Shown piece after piece: positions 37,924 to 51,300 of a stretch of DNA of 64,000 bases. Origin of the DNA: Congeria kusceri (Eukaryota > Mollusca > Bivalvia > Myida > Dreissenidae). Location of the stretch: the NCBI GenBank assembly GCA_027627225.1, contig CM051028.1, forward strand, positions 18,991,701 through 19,055,700, in the 5' to 3' direction. The notes under the pieces are model-generated. The model was given only the letters and a program-made list of their open reading frames with translations, made no database searches and had not been told where the DNA came from. Both the position numbers and the translations under genes were made by a program. Every line of letters starts with the position of its first letter. Position 1 is the stretch's first letter.

Positions 37924-38779
37924 TTTTCTTTTTATTTTATGCTTTTGAACGATAAACAAAAAATGAGCGAGGTATGCTGAAGCGTCACAAGTTTTGTGTG
38001 TTATGACTTCGTAAATATGACGTCGTTATGATTCGAAAATTGACGATCACCGTTATGGTGGGAAAATAGTGCCACCTGTGTTTTCTGTTTTAAAAAGGCC
38101 CATGTTTACACTGACGATTAGGGTATTCACATGCTTAAAAAAAATAAACATAAATACAAAGTAAAAAGTAGTTTCATATAAGCAAGAGTGAAATGATGAA
38201 ATGTTATCATTTCACTGAACCTAGAGTGAAATGATTTGGTTTTATTGTATGCTTTTCAGTGAAATATCGAATTGTATTGGTAAAATAAAATTTTATAGTT
38301 TAACTGTTGGAGCAGTGAAAATATAAGATTTTATATTTTCACTGGAGTGAACATATAACATAAAACTGACTATTTTCCCATTAATAGCATCGATCTACAA
38401 GTAGTGGTCAACAACCCTAGGCAAATGTATATACATGTACAGTATGTACATGCATGTGTTTACACAAAACACTTTATAAAATTCAACAAAATTATAATTT
38501 AGCGACAACGACTCACAAAATATGGCATTTTTTCCCACCATACTTAACAAGTGACAGTTTTGGAACCATTTATGACGTCATTTATATGACGTCAGAATAC
38601 ACGAACGTGTGATGTTTAAGCTTATCTCGCTCAATTTTATTTATTTATTGTCCAGAAGCAAATAAAAAGAAAATGGGTTGATTTCGGTATCAGATCGTAT
38701 TTTATTTCACACACTGCCTGCAACACGAAAGGAAAGGAGTCAAGGCCACTAGAATGAAAAGCGTCGTCACCAGAAAACA

Positions 38780-39065
38780 CGCGACTTATGACTTTCCCAT
38801 CTTAACATCACATCCAGATTTATCCACCTCGACTCTCCTAAATTCCTAACCTCCACATCATACAGAACTCTTTTGTTACTGTCTGTGAGTTCCTGTTGTT
38901 CGATAACCGCTCTCTTGCTGCAACTTCTGTTAACTTTGTGCGCTCTTCTACACTCTTATTTCGTTCATTTGACGACCTAATTTCTCGTTCAAGCGTAACG
39001 AGTTTCTCCATAATATGATACAATGGAACATACTGCATTCATCTCAATAATTCGGTATATTTTCC
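38780..39065 (-). pseudogene. C1q-domain protein fragment (coiled-coil half)
   Basis: The reverse frame reads NGKYTELL, a stop, then HIMEKLVTLEREIRSSNE and TEVAARERLSNN. This is clearly paralogous to the segment around the coiled coil of the gene at 28986-29660. A one-base frameshift follows RLSNN, after which the other frame continues with YDVEVRNLG. About 30 residues of the C1q domain are then skipped before WINLDVML. Stop, frameshift and internal deletion make it non-functional. Confidence 0.75.
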
Positions 39066-39997
39066 ATTGACTAGCGAACGGCATGTGAAACCTGCTGCAA
39101 CCAACTACTTCAGATTGCTGCTTACCGAAAAAATACTACCCGTAGGAAAACGTGTTTTTCTCCTTTCAATTTCGATTGGTGAATGTAAGAAATTCAGCTT
39201 ATCTGTAGGAATTCGATCGCGAAAAAAAGTTCACCTGTCTGGTTTACAATTAACTATTGTGTTATTTCAGTATAAGTTGTTTCGCGCATCAGAAAACAGT
39301 TTGAATTTGCAAATGCTGAACACTGACCGGTCCAAGGACGTGACCTCAGTTTCGATCAGTTTTTGATTGTTTTATTTCAGTTTTGATTGTTTTATTTCCG
39401 ATTTGAAATTCGTGTTTGTGTTTGTTTATTAAGTTTCACAGTGTAGTGTGTAACGGGTGACTTGCTATAAACTAAGAATTTTATGGAAAACGTTGCATTT
39501 GAATTTTGAATGTTCATGTACTTGTGTAATCATTATGTAAATAGAATCTATGAAATCATGGGATCGAAACAGTAGATCTTATTCACTCATCTAAAACGAC
39601 TCGTAAATCTAAATAACAAAATAATAGTAAACAGAAGGAAAGCATGCAATAGCCGACATATTGATTTCTTTGTATGGTACAATCTAGTACATGTGTTCTA
39701 TTTCTTGGATTTTTCAAGGAAAATATATATTATATTATACAATTTCGCATAGATTTTTTCATTCGCATCAAATGAAAAGAAAGCTATTTTGCACTGAATT
39801 CAAACCATGCCTTGAATTGCAAGAAATAAGCAGATGCATCATGGGCTTATCTCGACTGCTTCGAATAATTTTACCGCAATCTGTCTGAAGTGCACAATCA
39901 TCCTACATTATTATTATTATTACGTGGTTATTTTATTATATGAATTTTATCAGTTTGAATTTCACCGCATCAATACGAGGCAGTCGTGTGAAAACTT

Positions 39998-40154
39998 GGG
40001 CTTAATGTATGTGCGTAAAATGTCGTTCCGTATTAACCAGTGCAGTCCGCCTACTGTGGATTTATGTATAGAAGAGACTTCTTTGAAACAAACAATACCA
40101 TAACATCGGAAAGTGTCGTCTGCACAGGCTAATCCGGGACGATACATTACGCAG
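39998..40154. mobile_element. Short palindromic MITE, copy 1
   Basis: The outer ends gggcttaatgtatgtgcgta and ggacgatacattacgc are inverted copies. The interior includes ctgcacaggctaatccggga. Same family as 45239-45429. I associate this sequence with dreissenid mussels from memory, not from a search. Confidence 0.65.
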
Positions 40155-40738
40155 CTGGATTGAGCTCGGGTTTCCCACGACACGCCTCATATTATTGGCA
40201 CTCAACTGCTCATAGATATGAGTGAAAGTAGAGATCCTTTACCAGATATAGAAATCTGAAAAAAAGAGTAATTGTGAACAATTTCTTATACTGGCATTTT
40301 CACATTTAAACCAGATATTTTAGAGACCGATGCTACAATAAGAAAATACACCATTTTCTTTTAAAGGTTGCGTTTAACATGTTTAAGTATGTTTTAACAA
40401 CGTATACCAAAACCCGAAATTATATATGCCGTAAATCGACAACTAGATATCCCACTCAAAAGGCAAACGTGCAAATATTTATATCGAGTAGCGCATTTTC
40501 ATAAACCTCACACTTTCGTATTATGGGAGAAAGCATTATATAACGAATTTCATCGGATGTACAAATTACTTACACAAAAGAATAAGCTTGCAAAATAGTG
40601 CATGTACATGTATATCATGTATTTGTTTGGCATTTTATAGAAAGCAGATCAGTTTGTATTTGACTTAAAAGTGTACATGCCTAGAAAGGTGAACTAACTA
40701 GAAACGATGTTCAGATTTTAAACACAACTCGCCAGTAG

Positions 40739-41070
40739 TCAATCGCTGATTGTCTTAAAAACACATCTACATTTTGTTATCATTACAAATAGAGCTAAAC
40801 CAGGCGCCACCGGAAAACAATATAAGTACACGCGTTTGTTCAGAAGGACCACCACAAAGGAGTTCCACCCATGATCGTTGTTCAACCACGTCGCCGGACC
40901 AGCCACTGGATGAACCCATACTTTACTTCCAGTCTGCAGCACAATCGGTACTGATTCTGTCAAAAATCTGACCCACAAGAAGCATAGCCGTCGGAGCCCG
41001 AAAACACACGCCCTATCACCGCTCCGTCTTTCAAAATGTCCGTGTTGATCCATTGCGAATTTTTCGCATA
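40739..41070 (-). pseudogene. C1q-domain protein fragment (C-terminal half)
   Basis: One reverse frame reads WINTDILKDGAVIG and GYASCGSDF. After a frameshift near 40967 another frame reads ESVPIVLQTGSKVWVHPVAG and WLNNDHGWNSFVVVLL, the end of a C1q domain. Nothing N-terminal to it is found upstream. It lies upstream, in reverse-strand sense, of the coiled-coil fragment at 38780-39065. The two are therefore in swapped order and are not one gene. Confidence 0.75.
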
Positions 41071-41089
41071 TTAGGTATGATATGACCCA

Positions 41090-42348
41090 AATGCACTGTC
41101 ATTTGTTACAGTGTATAGAAGAAGAAATGTACACTACGTTTTCCAAAATTGGAAAAATGACTAAAATGCCCTGTAAAGATACTAAAATTCAATTTGTTAA
41201 GATATTTTGTACATGTAAACTTATACTGTTGGGGACCAAGTTAAATGTGACAATAAATGTTGTAAAAGCAAATGGTACCACAAAAGATGCGTAAATTATG
41301 TCGAAACTTTAAATTGTGCGGCAGCGTTTTTTTTCGATTCATACTCAATAATTGCGGTACGACGTAAAATCACATCGGTGAACATTTCTTTGCGATTTTT
41401 CTGAAATTTTGCAAAATTATCGCGTTTTGCATGGGTTTCCCAGTCACTGATATAAACAAAGACTTGGTTCAAAACCGTCAATACACAACGATGCACCAAC
41501 AATAACACTAAAATATAAAAAAATATAATGTTTACTCTCGATTTGAAACCAGTTCATCATTAAAACAAAACAATAAAAGGCAATTTTGAACAGAAAAAGC
41601 AAGGCAATTTTGAACAGAAAAAGCAATGCTATATAACAGAAAACTGTGATAAGACATTTGATTTTAATTCATTCACTACGAAGTTCACTACATGATGGAA
41701 ATTTCTTCAAAGGTATTATGCATTCAACACAAATATGATATCTCTCCTTGAAATAATGAAAACATTATGTAAAAAATAATCCCTTTGCATAAACAATTTC
41801 ATGTAATAGTCACATTAGTTATTGCAATTACAGATAATTTTTTGTATCTGTATATTTACATATGAAAAAGACCTTCTAATGAAAAAAAGTATAATGTGCA
41901 ATTCATTATTTTAAGTCGGTATAAAAGCTCTTGTGAGCTTATGTTATTTTGTTATTTGTCTTGCCGACTTTAAATAAATCTTATCTTATTAAACAGTAAG
42001 TTGGTATTTACCTACGGTGAAACTGTTCAAATTTTGCATAAAAGTACATTAACCATTTTCGATTTCTTATCATGAAAAATAAAATATTTCATTCAAGCCC
42101 CGCTAAAATTTATGTCTCTGTGACATAAGAAATTGTGCAATGCTAAAAAATATTTTATTTCATTCTTATTTAAAGCGAAACAAATTGGAGAAATTATTGA
42201 TTGAATAGTCCATTAAACAATAACGCTTTAACTGTTGTCATAACAACATACTTATCAAACAAGTATCAGACAGTCAGATATAACATTCCAATTTGATCAA
42301 TGCATATTCTAATAGTAGCACCGTTGGGAATTTATTGCTTTTTAACCA
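41090..42348. other. Spacer downstream of DRAP1
   Basis: AT-rich, with a 26-bp direct duplication (aaggcaattttgaacagaaa at 41578 and 41603). A tail-like stretch at 41930-41995 (ctcttgtgagc...taaataaatcttatctta) may be the 3' end of a retroelement. TTTATT at 42330 reads AATAAA on the reverse strand, just past the DRAP1 stop. No gene seen. Confidence 0.4.
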
Positions 42349-45300
42349 TCAGGCGTCATAATCGTCATCCTCTTTCGAGTGAGATTTTGGCAATTTTGGT
42401 GCAGTTGCAAACTCTGCAAGCCTTCTGAAAGACAGGCCCTTATTGTCTTGTTGAACTGACTGAAGATTAGGACCTCCACTTTTCACAGGCAATGATTTCG
42501 AGTCAGCAAGTTTACTAGATTTTTTGCCATTTTCTTTTACATGGTTTGCAACCACATTGCTCGGTGAACTTCGCTTTGATTCAGCTTTACCACTAGTCTG
42601 ATCGCTGTATTTATGCACAATATCTCTTGATGTTTGCAATGCACTGCCACCATTTCTTGACTCAGCAGCACTTACACTGCTCATTAACACGCTATGTTTT
42701 CGTTCAGATAATGAAGTTACTGAGCTTGGAACACTTTCTGTTGATTCCCTTGCATTTGAGCTGACATTAATCTCTGCCAACCAAGGCATGCTGGTGTGAA
42801 GGTAAGGTCGCATCCCCATCATTGGGGCTGAAATGCCCATGGGGAAGGAAACGGTGGGCCCCATGGTGGTCATTCCTGGTAACCATGGTGATGAAACGTG
42901 AGCAGACGTCACAGGACTGGCTGCCGAAGAATCTTGGCCTTCTTGAGATCTGGAAAAACGAATACAAGTTTATAGCTAGAACATACATGTGACTTTGGAA
43001 TTAATATTATACACCCAGGAGAATTGTGTATAGGACTTCTTGATAAATGGAAAATGAATAGTTAAACAGCAATCACATACACACGCTATTGGAATAAATA
43101 TATATAACCACATGAGCATTTTTTAAACAACTGTAGTTTCACACAAAAATTAACATGTGAAGTATATATAACATGGTGTAGGCTATATAAATTGGTATTC
43201 TGAGGAGTTTCAAATATTCCTCTGCCATATAGAAATACATGAAATGTATCAACACACCTTGCAGCTTGGCATTTGTAGGGGAATATAAATTTGATATTGC
43301 TCTTGTGCATAGAATCAATGAAATTACGTGATGTATGGGAAACCAACTATAAGCATTGCTGGCCAAACAGTTTTCAAATCAACCTAATATTCAACACGTT
43401 TGCAACAAGGTCATCAAAGAAATGCTTTGGGTTTTCTTTGTTGTTTTTTCAGAGCTAGATATTGTCTGCGACAAAACATAGGCAATATAATAAGTGACAA
43501 AAATATATATCTAATGTTACTAGTTCAAATAGTGAACATCCTGTTTCCCCACAGCAAACCTTTTGTGTGATATTATTTAATCTTTAAAATATCAAGTTTG
43601 GTGAAGATCGGATGAACAAAGTTGAACATGCTAGAATGCTTAAAAGGAAAATTTCATTAAAATCAAGGTATTAACACTGTAGTTCCTGTGGCAATTTGGA
43701 TGATCATCAAACTTTGCTCAGATATTATGCGCTATGAAGATAGGATGAAAACTGTTGGACTCACAGAGCGGAAACGGCGAAAGACTTTTTTTTTAGCTAT
43801 TTCAAGCGCCATAAAACCACAGTTCCTTAGGCGATTTGGTTGATTATCAAACTTGACCAAGGTATTATGCCTACAAGGAATTTCATAAAGTTCGGTGAAG
43901 ATCGGATGAAACCTGTTGCTCACCTTTTTTTACTAGACATAGACATATCTAAGGGCTGGTTCCCATCTCCAATATCCTGGGCAAGAGACGTAGTCGGAAC
44001 CAGTGAGGGTGGGGTTCTATGTCCATCTTCCATCATCATGCTCATCATAGGTCCCATGTGTGGGGGCATCATAAACCGGGGTAGCGAGGCGGGCATGAAC
44101 CCGGGTGGGAATGTGGGCATTCCAGCTGTGCTAGGAGGCACGAATGTGGAGGTAGTCATAGGCAGTCCAGGGTGGCCGGACATCACCCCCATTGGGTAAG
44201 GGTAGGCAAACTGCATGTTGGGTAGAGGGTACGAGCTTGGTGGGAACTGGGGAGGCAACTGTGGTGGGTAGGACAGCTGGGGCGAGGGCTCTCTCTGATT
44301 AGGCTGGGTGATGGTTGGGGCTGAGGAGGTCTGGTGGAGACTGGGCTGCTCAGCTGACACTTGTGGGTCTGAACACTGTTGTTGCTGCGTCTGCTGCATT
44401 GATATCACCTGCTCCCTCTGTGGCTGAAGCTGGAATGGCGCTGTCGGCACACCACCAGGCTGTGTGGATGCCCCACTTGACCCCAGGGGGTAGTGTGGTG
44501 GTGGAGGGATGCCTGACTGGGAGGGGCTGTCATAGGACGGTGGTGGGGAATGAGTTTCACTATCACAGGTCCCACCGTCATCAGACTCTGTCTGCTCATC
44601 ACTCTCCTATTATTATGGAACAGAGTAAATAAAGAATATCAAATCTAGAGAGTTCAGAAATCTTAAACATTATTTTCATTGTATAACTCTTTTGATTATA
44701 CTTACAAAAACTTACTTGTCGATACAACAAATGAATATGAAATTCAGAATCGAAACAAGTTAATGGTTTACAGTATATACACTGTCATAAGTGAATCCAT
44801 ATGTTCATCATGTTAGTCTGTGTAAACAACACATTGTGTTTGCATTTAAAAATTACAAACATTCAACATCCAGGAAGATAGTAACAACAATTACTGTACT
44901 GACTGCAAAAATATCAGTGTATAAACTCAGAAATAAAGTATAAGAATGTAGTTAAAATTCGAACTTGAAAACTTACAAATAAACTTAAGTAAAACATATA
45001 AGCTTTTTTTTTTTATTGCATTCTGTGGATTTCATATTGTTCTGAAACACATTCCTTTATCATATTTAAATCAAACACATGGAATGTTATTGAACAGCTA
45101 CAACTGATATTATATGACTGCTCCATACCGACTTGGGTTCCAGTCGTTCTTCAGGTTTGACTTTCCGAGGTCTGCCAGGGCCTCTGCCTCCCTCCTTCTT
45201 CACTCTGAAATACAACTGAGGTGTGTCATGGGAAATCAGGGCTTAATGCATGTGCGTAGTGTCGTCCTGGATTAGCCAGGTTGACACATGCTGTTTTTAT

Positions 45301-48300
45301 GGTATTTTCAGTTTCAAGAAAGTCTCTTCTAAACATAAATCCACTGTAGGCGGAAAGCGTCGTCCTGGATTAGCCTGTGAGGACTGCACAGGCTAATCCG
45401 GGACAACATTTTACGCAAATGCATTAAGGATTTGGTCATGACTCAAAGGAAGCATCTGTTTTTGCACTTTTAACTTACTGTTCAATTAAATCTTGTGTGA
45501 CTTCATGACAACCGCAATTTAAAACATCACTTAACTGTGGTGGCGGTGATACTTATTCCTAGCCATATAATCATCCCTTTTCAGTTTGCACAATTAAAAT
45601 TTTTCACACCAACCCATGTTAGATTTTATTTCCCATTCATTATTTTCCATGTACAAGTTCTCAACAAAATTTTAAGAGAAAGTAGATTAACTGGGAAAGC
45701 ATCCAAACATGCACCAAACAAGCATTACCATGTGCTTTTTATTTAACTAGTACAACAGCTAGTCAGCTATAAACCAAGTAGTCTCATTGCATAAACCATC
45801 AATATATAATTCCACAAATCATCTATTTATTTGAATACGACTGGCATTTTGGAAAATGCTATACCTTGGAGCCCGGGGTTTCTTTTCAGGTACAACACTA
45901 CAGGATGCCACCGGGCCGGGACATTCCCCCTCATCGTCCGCCTGGTGGTCTGGAACGTTCTGTACCAGATCCCGAAGAAAGTCAAATGTTTTCTCTGAGT
46001 GAATCGCCTGCTTTCTGCATGGTCAGAATATGGGCAACAAATCAATGAATGCTCACTTTATATTAAGACTATTATTCCAAAATGCTGGTCAGCAAGTTTC
46101 AGTGACTATTCATGTCAATACATGTATACAAGAGATAAATTTTGACTTCTGCCATAAAACAGATTTTGACATATAATATGTAACAGAATAAATCTCCCAC
46201 TTAAACTCAGTAGAAAACAGAAATGATCACAGTGCGTATGGTACACAGTCAGTTGTCCATGTCAAACTGTCAAACCCCAATGTTTTTACTTTATGCATAA
46301 AAAGAAGAATAAGGGTCGATACTTTAAATGCAGGACTTTGGAAATCCTATGTCCGAATTGTCCGAAACGGGTAATTTTACCTTTTATCTAGTTTTATTTA
46401 TAAATTCCATGACAAATTATAATAAGTAACCAGGAATAAAATTGTATTTTTTCATTTGGACAAGTGACCTGTGATAGCCACCAAGTAGTTATGCAATGAA
46501 CTTCACCCCTTCCTTATGTAATTTTAAGCCACAAAACTTCATGTGTATCATTAATATAATATCATTGAAAGATATTTTCCTACAAATAAATCTACTATTA
46601 CTAACATGTGTGATGCAGACAATGTTTTTGCATTTTTGGCCTTTGTGACAGCAGCAGTCTTCTCTATGAGGGAGTCGATAAACAGTTCCAGGGCCCTGGC
46701 TGGCACTGAGTTAAGGAATGCATGGTTCACAACCTACATATGGAACAAGCAGAAAGAAAAATATATACCAAAAAGTAAAATAAGAGGGCCCTCAGGGCCC
46801 TAGGACGCTCTCCTGAGACCTTGTAACCCAATTGGAATTTGCATCCCAAAGGCGTGGCTTATTTTTATCCCAGGGGAATAAGTTGAACAACCTTGAACAA
46901 ACCTCTGGGCCTTGCGGTTTCAGGTAAAGATTTTGAAAGTCTTGCGGTTTCAGGTAAAGATTTTTAAAGTCATTTTGCTATTAAAGTCTATATAAACCAT
47001 GTGACCCCTCGGGGGGTGGCCAGATTTGACCCCAGGGGCATAATTTGAACAATCTTTTGAGAGGACCACTATGCAATGTTACGTACCAAATATAGGAAAG
47101 CTGTGGGCCTTGTGGTTTCAGGTAAAGATTTTTTAAGTCATTTTGCTATTTAAGTCTATATCAACCATGTTACCCCTCGGGGGATGGCCAGATTTGACCC
47201 CAGGGGCATAATTTGAACAATCTTTGGAGAGGACCACTATGCAATGTTACGTAACAAATATAGGAAAGCTGTGGGCCTTGCCGTTTCAGAGGAGACAATT
47301 TTTAAAGTCATTTTGCTATTTAAGTCTACCATGAGACCCCCGGGGCGGGGCCAGTTTTGACCCCAGGGGCATAATTTGAACACTCTTTGTAAAGGACCAC
47401 TATACAATGTTACAAACCAAATATCAAACCTCTAGGCCTTGCGGTTTCACAGGAGAAGAATTTTAAAGTCATTTTGCTATTTAAGTCTATATTAATAATG
47501 TGACCAATTGGGTGTGGTCTGTTTTGACCCATGGGGCATAATTTGAACAATCTTTGTAGAGTACCACTATAGGATGTTAAATACCGAATACGAAACCTCT
47601 GGGCCTTGCGGTTTCAGAGAAGAAGATTTTAAGACATTTTGCTATATAAGTTTATATAAACCATATGACCCCCTGGGCATGGCCAGTTTTTACCCTAGGG
47701 GTGTAATTTGAACAATCTTTGTAGAGGACCACTATAGGATGTTACATACCAAATATAAAACCTATGGGCCTTGTGGTTTCAGAGGAGGAGATTTTAAGTC
47801 ATTTTGCTATATATTCTATATAAACCATGTGATCCCGCGGGTGTGGCCCGTTTTGACCCCAGGGGCATAATTTGAACAAACTTTGTTCAGGACCACTAAA
47901 GGATGTTACATACCAAATATGAAACCTCTGGGCCTTGCGATTTCAGAGGAGAAGATTTTAAAAGCCATTTTGCTATATATTCTTTATAAACCATGAGACC
48001 CCCGGGGCGTGGCCAGTTTTGACCCCAGGGGCATAATTTAAACAATCTTTGTAGAGGACCACTATAGGATGCTACATACCAAATATGAAACCTCTGGGCC
48101 TTGTGGTTTCAGAGGAGAGGAGTTTTAAAGTCATTTTGCTATATATTCTATATAAACCATGCGACCCCCAGGGCATGGCCCGTTTTGACTCCAGGGGCAT
48201 AATTTGAACAAACTTTGTAAAGGACCACTAAAGGATGTTACATACCAAATATGAAACCTCTAGGCAGTGATGTTTCAGAGGAGAAGATTTTTAAAGTCAT

Positions 48301-51300
48301 TTTGCTATATATTCTATAAAAACCAAGAGACCCCCGGGGCGTGGCCAGTTTTGACCCCAGGGGCATAATTTGAACAATCTTTGTAGAGGACCACTATAGG
48401 TTGTTACATACCATATATGAAACCTCAGGGCCTTGTGGTTTCAGAGAAGATTTTTAAAGTCATTTTGCTATATATTCTATATAAACCATGTGACCCCCGG
48501 GGCGTTGCCTGTTTTGACCCCAGGGGCATAATTTGAACAATCTGTAGAGGACCTCTAGAGGATGTCACATATCAAATATGAAAGGTCTGAGCCTTGCGGT
48601 TTCATAGAAGATTTTTAAAGTTTTCACATTTTAAATCTAATTTTAGCTATGGTGACCTACATATTCAGCGGACTGGAGGAGATGTTGTTTGAATGAAAAG
48701 TTGACGACGCACGCACGCACGCACACACGCACGATGGACAATGGGCGATCACAAAAGCTCACCATGAGCACTTTGTGCTCAGGTGTGCTAAAAAAACTAG
48801 ACATGTGTCCGTAGGACACGGATGCCCCCACATTCCGCTGGTCGTCACACCAAAAAAACACTGGAGGAAAATTTTTGAACTTACAATTTAAGTCATTTTA
48901 GAGTTATAAATTATCAAAATTGCCAGTGGCACCTAAATTTTCTAAAATTATTTCAAAATAGGCCTGTTTTCACATTTTCTTTGAAAAATATTTAGATAAA
49001 TTTAGTTTAAACCCAGCGGTTTTTATTTTACTTTGATTATAATGAAAAACTGAAACTTATTAGGAAACTTTCCATTCTCTTTCCTGGGTAGAACCAGTAC
49101 TTTGGGCTTGTCAGAAAGATGGCGCGAATTCTCAAACTTCTGATCTTCACATTGCAAGGTGAACACCATATCCATCAGGGGTCTCGATTTTCGTTTTTTG
49201 ATGACGAAATTTGGCATCATTCCCCCCCAAAAAAGTATACATTTTTCCCCCATTTCAGGCTTAATTCCCCCTAAACGAATTGCCATCAATTGTTTTTCCG
49301 GAATCAAATTACGTTAGCACCGTTACAAATAGTTTACGATAAAATCCGAATAACTCCACATGGTCATGTCAAAAGATTATTTTTGCCTTCATAATAAAAC
49401 TTCATTTATATAGTTAACTTATAGCTTATTTGCCAGGAACCGTAATTTCTGTTGTGAGGAAATGGTTTCTACTAAAAAGTAATCAAAACAGGTAAAGCAA
49501 AAATAAGCACAAATACTATGTCTAACTAAACAGTCGATAACAAAGTTTATTACTGTATCAGAATTAGTATTAGTAGTTTAACAAATCTATTTACTGGTTA
49601 GCGACCTATTATGTGCCCGTACCAATTATTCGCCCACTAGTGAAAAACAGTCAAAACAACAAACAAATACTGTTAACAAGTATGGGGTTGGTTTGCCTTG
49701 TCAATTTTGCTAAACTTCAGTCGATTATTGTGGAAATTCATATCAATTTCATAAAATTATATCCATGTAAACACACAACGCATAACTGACATTGTCAGGA
49801 TGCCGCGGGGGATGACGTCTTCGCGCAAGCGCTCATTCGTTTGAGGTGCTGGAAGGAGGTCATTGTTTCCGTAATGTTTTACTTAAACAGCAGATTATTC
49901 TGTGAGTGAATCATGAACGAATCTGGATACGTTAAAAACCGGTTCCAGTTTAACTAGTTATAATTGAAATTTTAAAAGTGTAAAAATAAAATGATATTTT
50001 TACAAATCCTGCATTAGCATTGTTCGGGCATCAATTGTTGATATTTAAACTGTCCTTAGTGTGCCTAATGGAAATCATCTATACAAGTTAAATGTAAACA
50101 CTATCAATAACATGTTTTCTAATGGAGTGTCATCCTTGGACGAGAAAAGAGTAGTTTGAATTTGTGATAAATATTTTATTCATTATCACGAAAATTGTAT
50201 ATTGCCAATTGTCAGCACTGTGAAATGTTCATGTGTGTTACGGATTGGTTGTGAGCTAATTTCAACATGCAAATCTCTCATAAGTGCTTTGCTAAAATGA
50301 ATGATATTACGAAAATTACTTTTATAATTTTTTTTTAGGAAACCTGGTTTTTTAGGTGGGCGAATAATTGGTACAATTTATGCATTCAATTATAGTTGTT
50401 TTTCGCACGTGATATCATTTGATATGTGTGCATGAATTTTGACAAAAATACTCTTGTTCCTTGTCTCATCTGATTTGATAAAGTCAACAAAAATGTTACA
50501 TTTCCTAATATTTAATTTCGCAAATGTTTACCAAAATTATTGGATAAAAAATATGCAATCAAATATCAAACAACATAATTAAATTACAATTTCAACCAAA
50601 ATGCCAACTGCAGAAATGCAGATGACAACATACGGAAGAGTACTTGTAATCCATGATGTATGTAAATAAGAGTCGATCATATGCAAATGCTTGAAAGGTT
50701 AACTTACACATGAATGTGTTAGATAAAAATATTCGTACATTGAAAACAAGGTATAGAATGTAATAAAAACAAGAGCTGTCAGAGTACAGCGCGCTTGACT
50801 ATTCGAAGTATTTCAGTTGGTACATGTTTTGGATAGTGAAAGGGGCATAAATTTGTTAAAATACAATATTTTTCAGTGAAGCCTTATACAGTTTATACCT
50901 TTTTGGACCAGAAACTTTTACCACAAAGTCTATGTAAAAAGTGGGCTAACTCTGTCAAAATACAAAACAGAGTTATGGGTAATGTTGCCCCTGATACTAG
51001 AGTTGATGACAAAGGTTAGTTCCAAGTTTCAAGTGAATAACTGATGTAGTTTTGAAGTAACAAAACTTTTCAATATAAACTTTAACCAGAAAATCTATAT
51101 GAAAAAGGGTCATAATTAAGTCAAAATACAAAACATAGTTATGGGTACTGTTGCCCCTGATACTAGAGTTGATGACAAATGTTAGTTCCAAGTGAATAAC
51201 TTATGTAGTTTTGAAGTTACCAAACTTTGAATATAAACTTTAAACAGAAAATCTAAGTGAAAAGGGGGCATAACTCTGTCAAAATACAAAATAGAATTAT

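Noticed and set aside
42767..44632. Other-frame open reading frames across the DRAP1 Pro-rich exons
   Set aside because: They are shadows of the GC-richer coding exons; the DRAP1 frame alone has consistent splice phases and the conserved acidic end.
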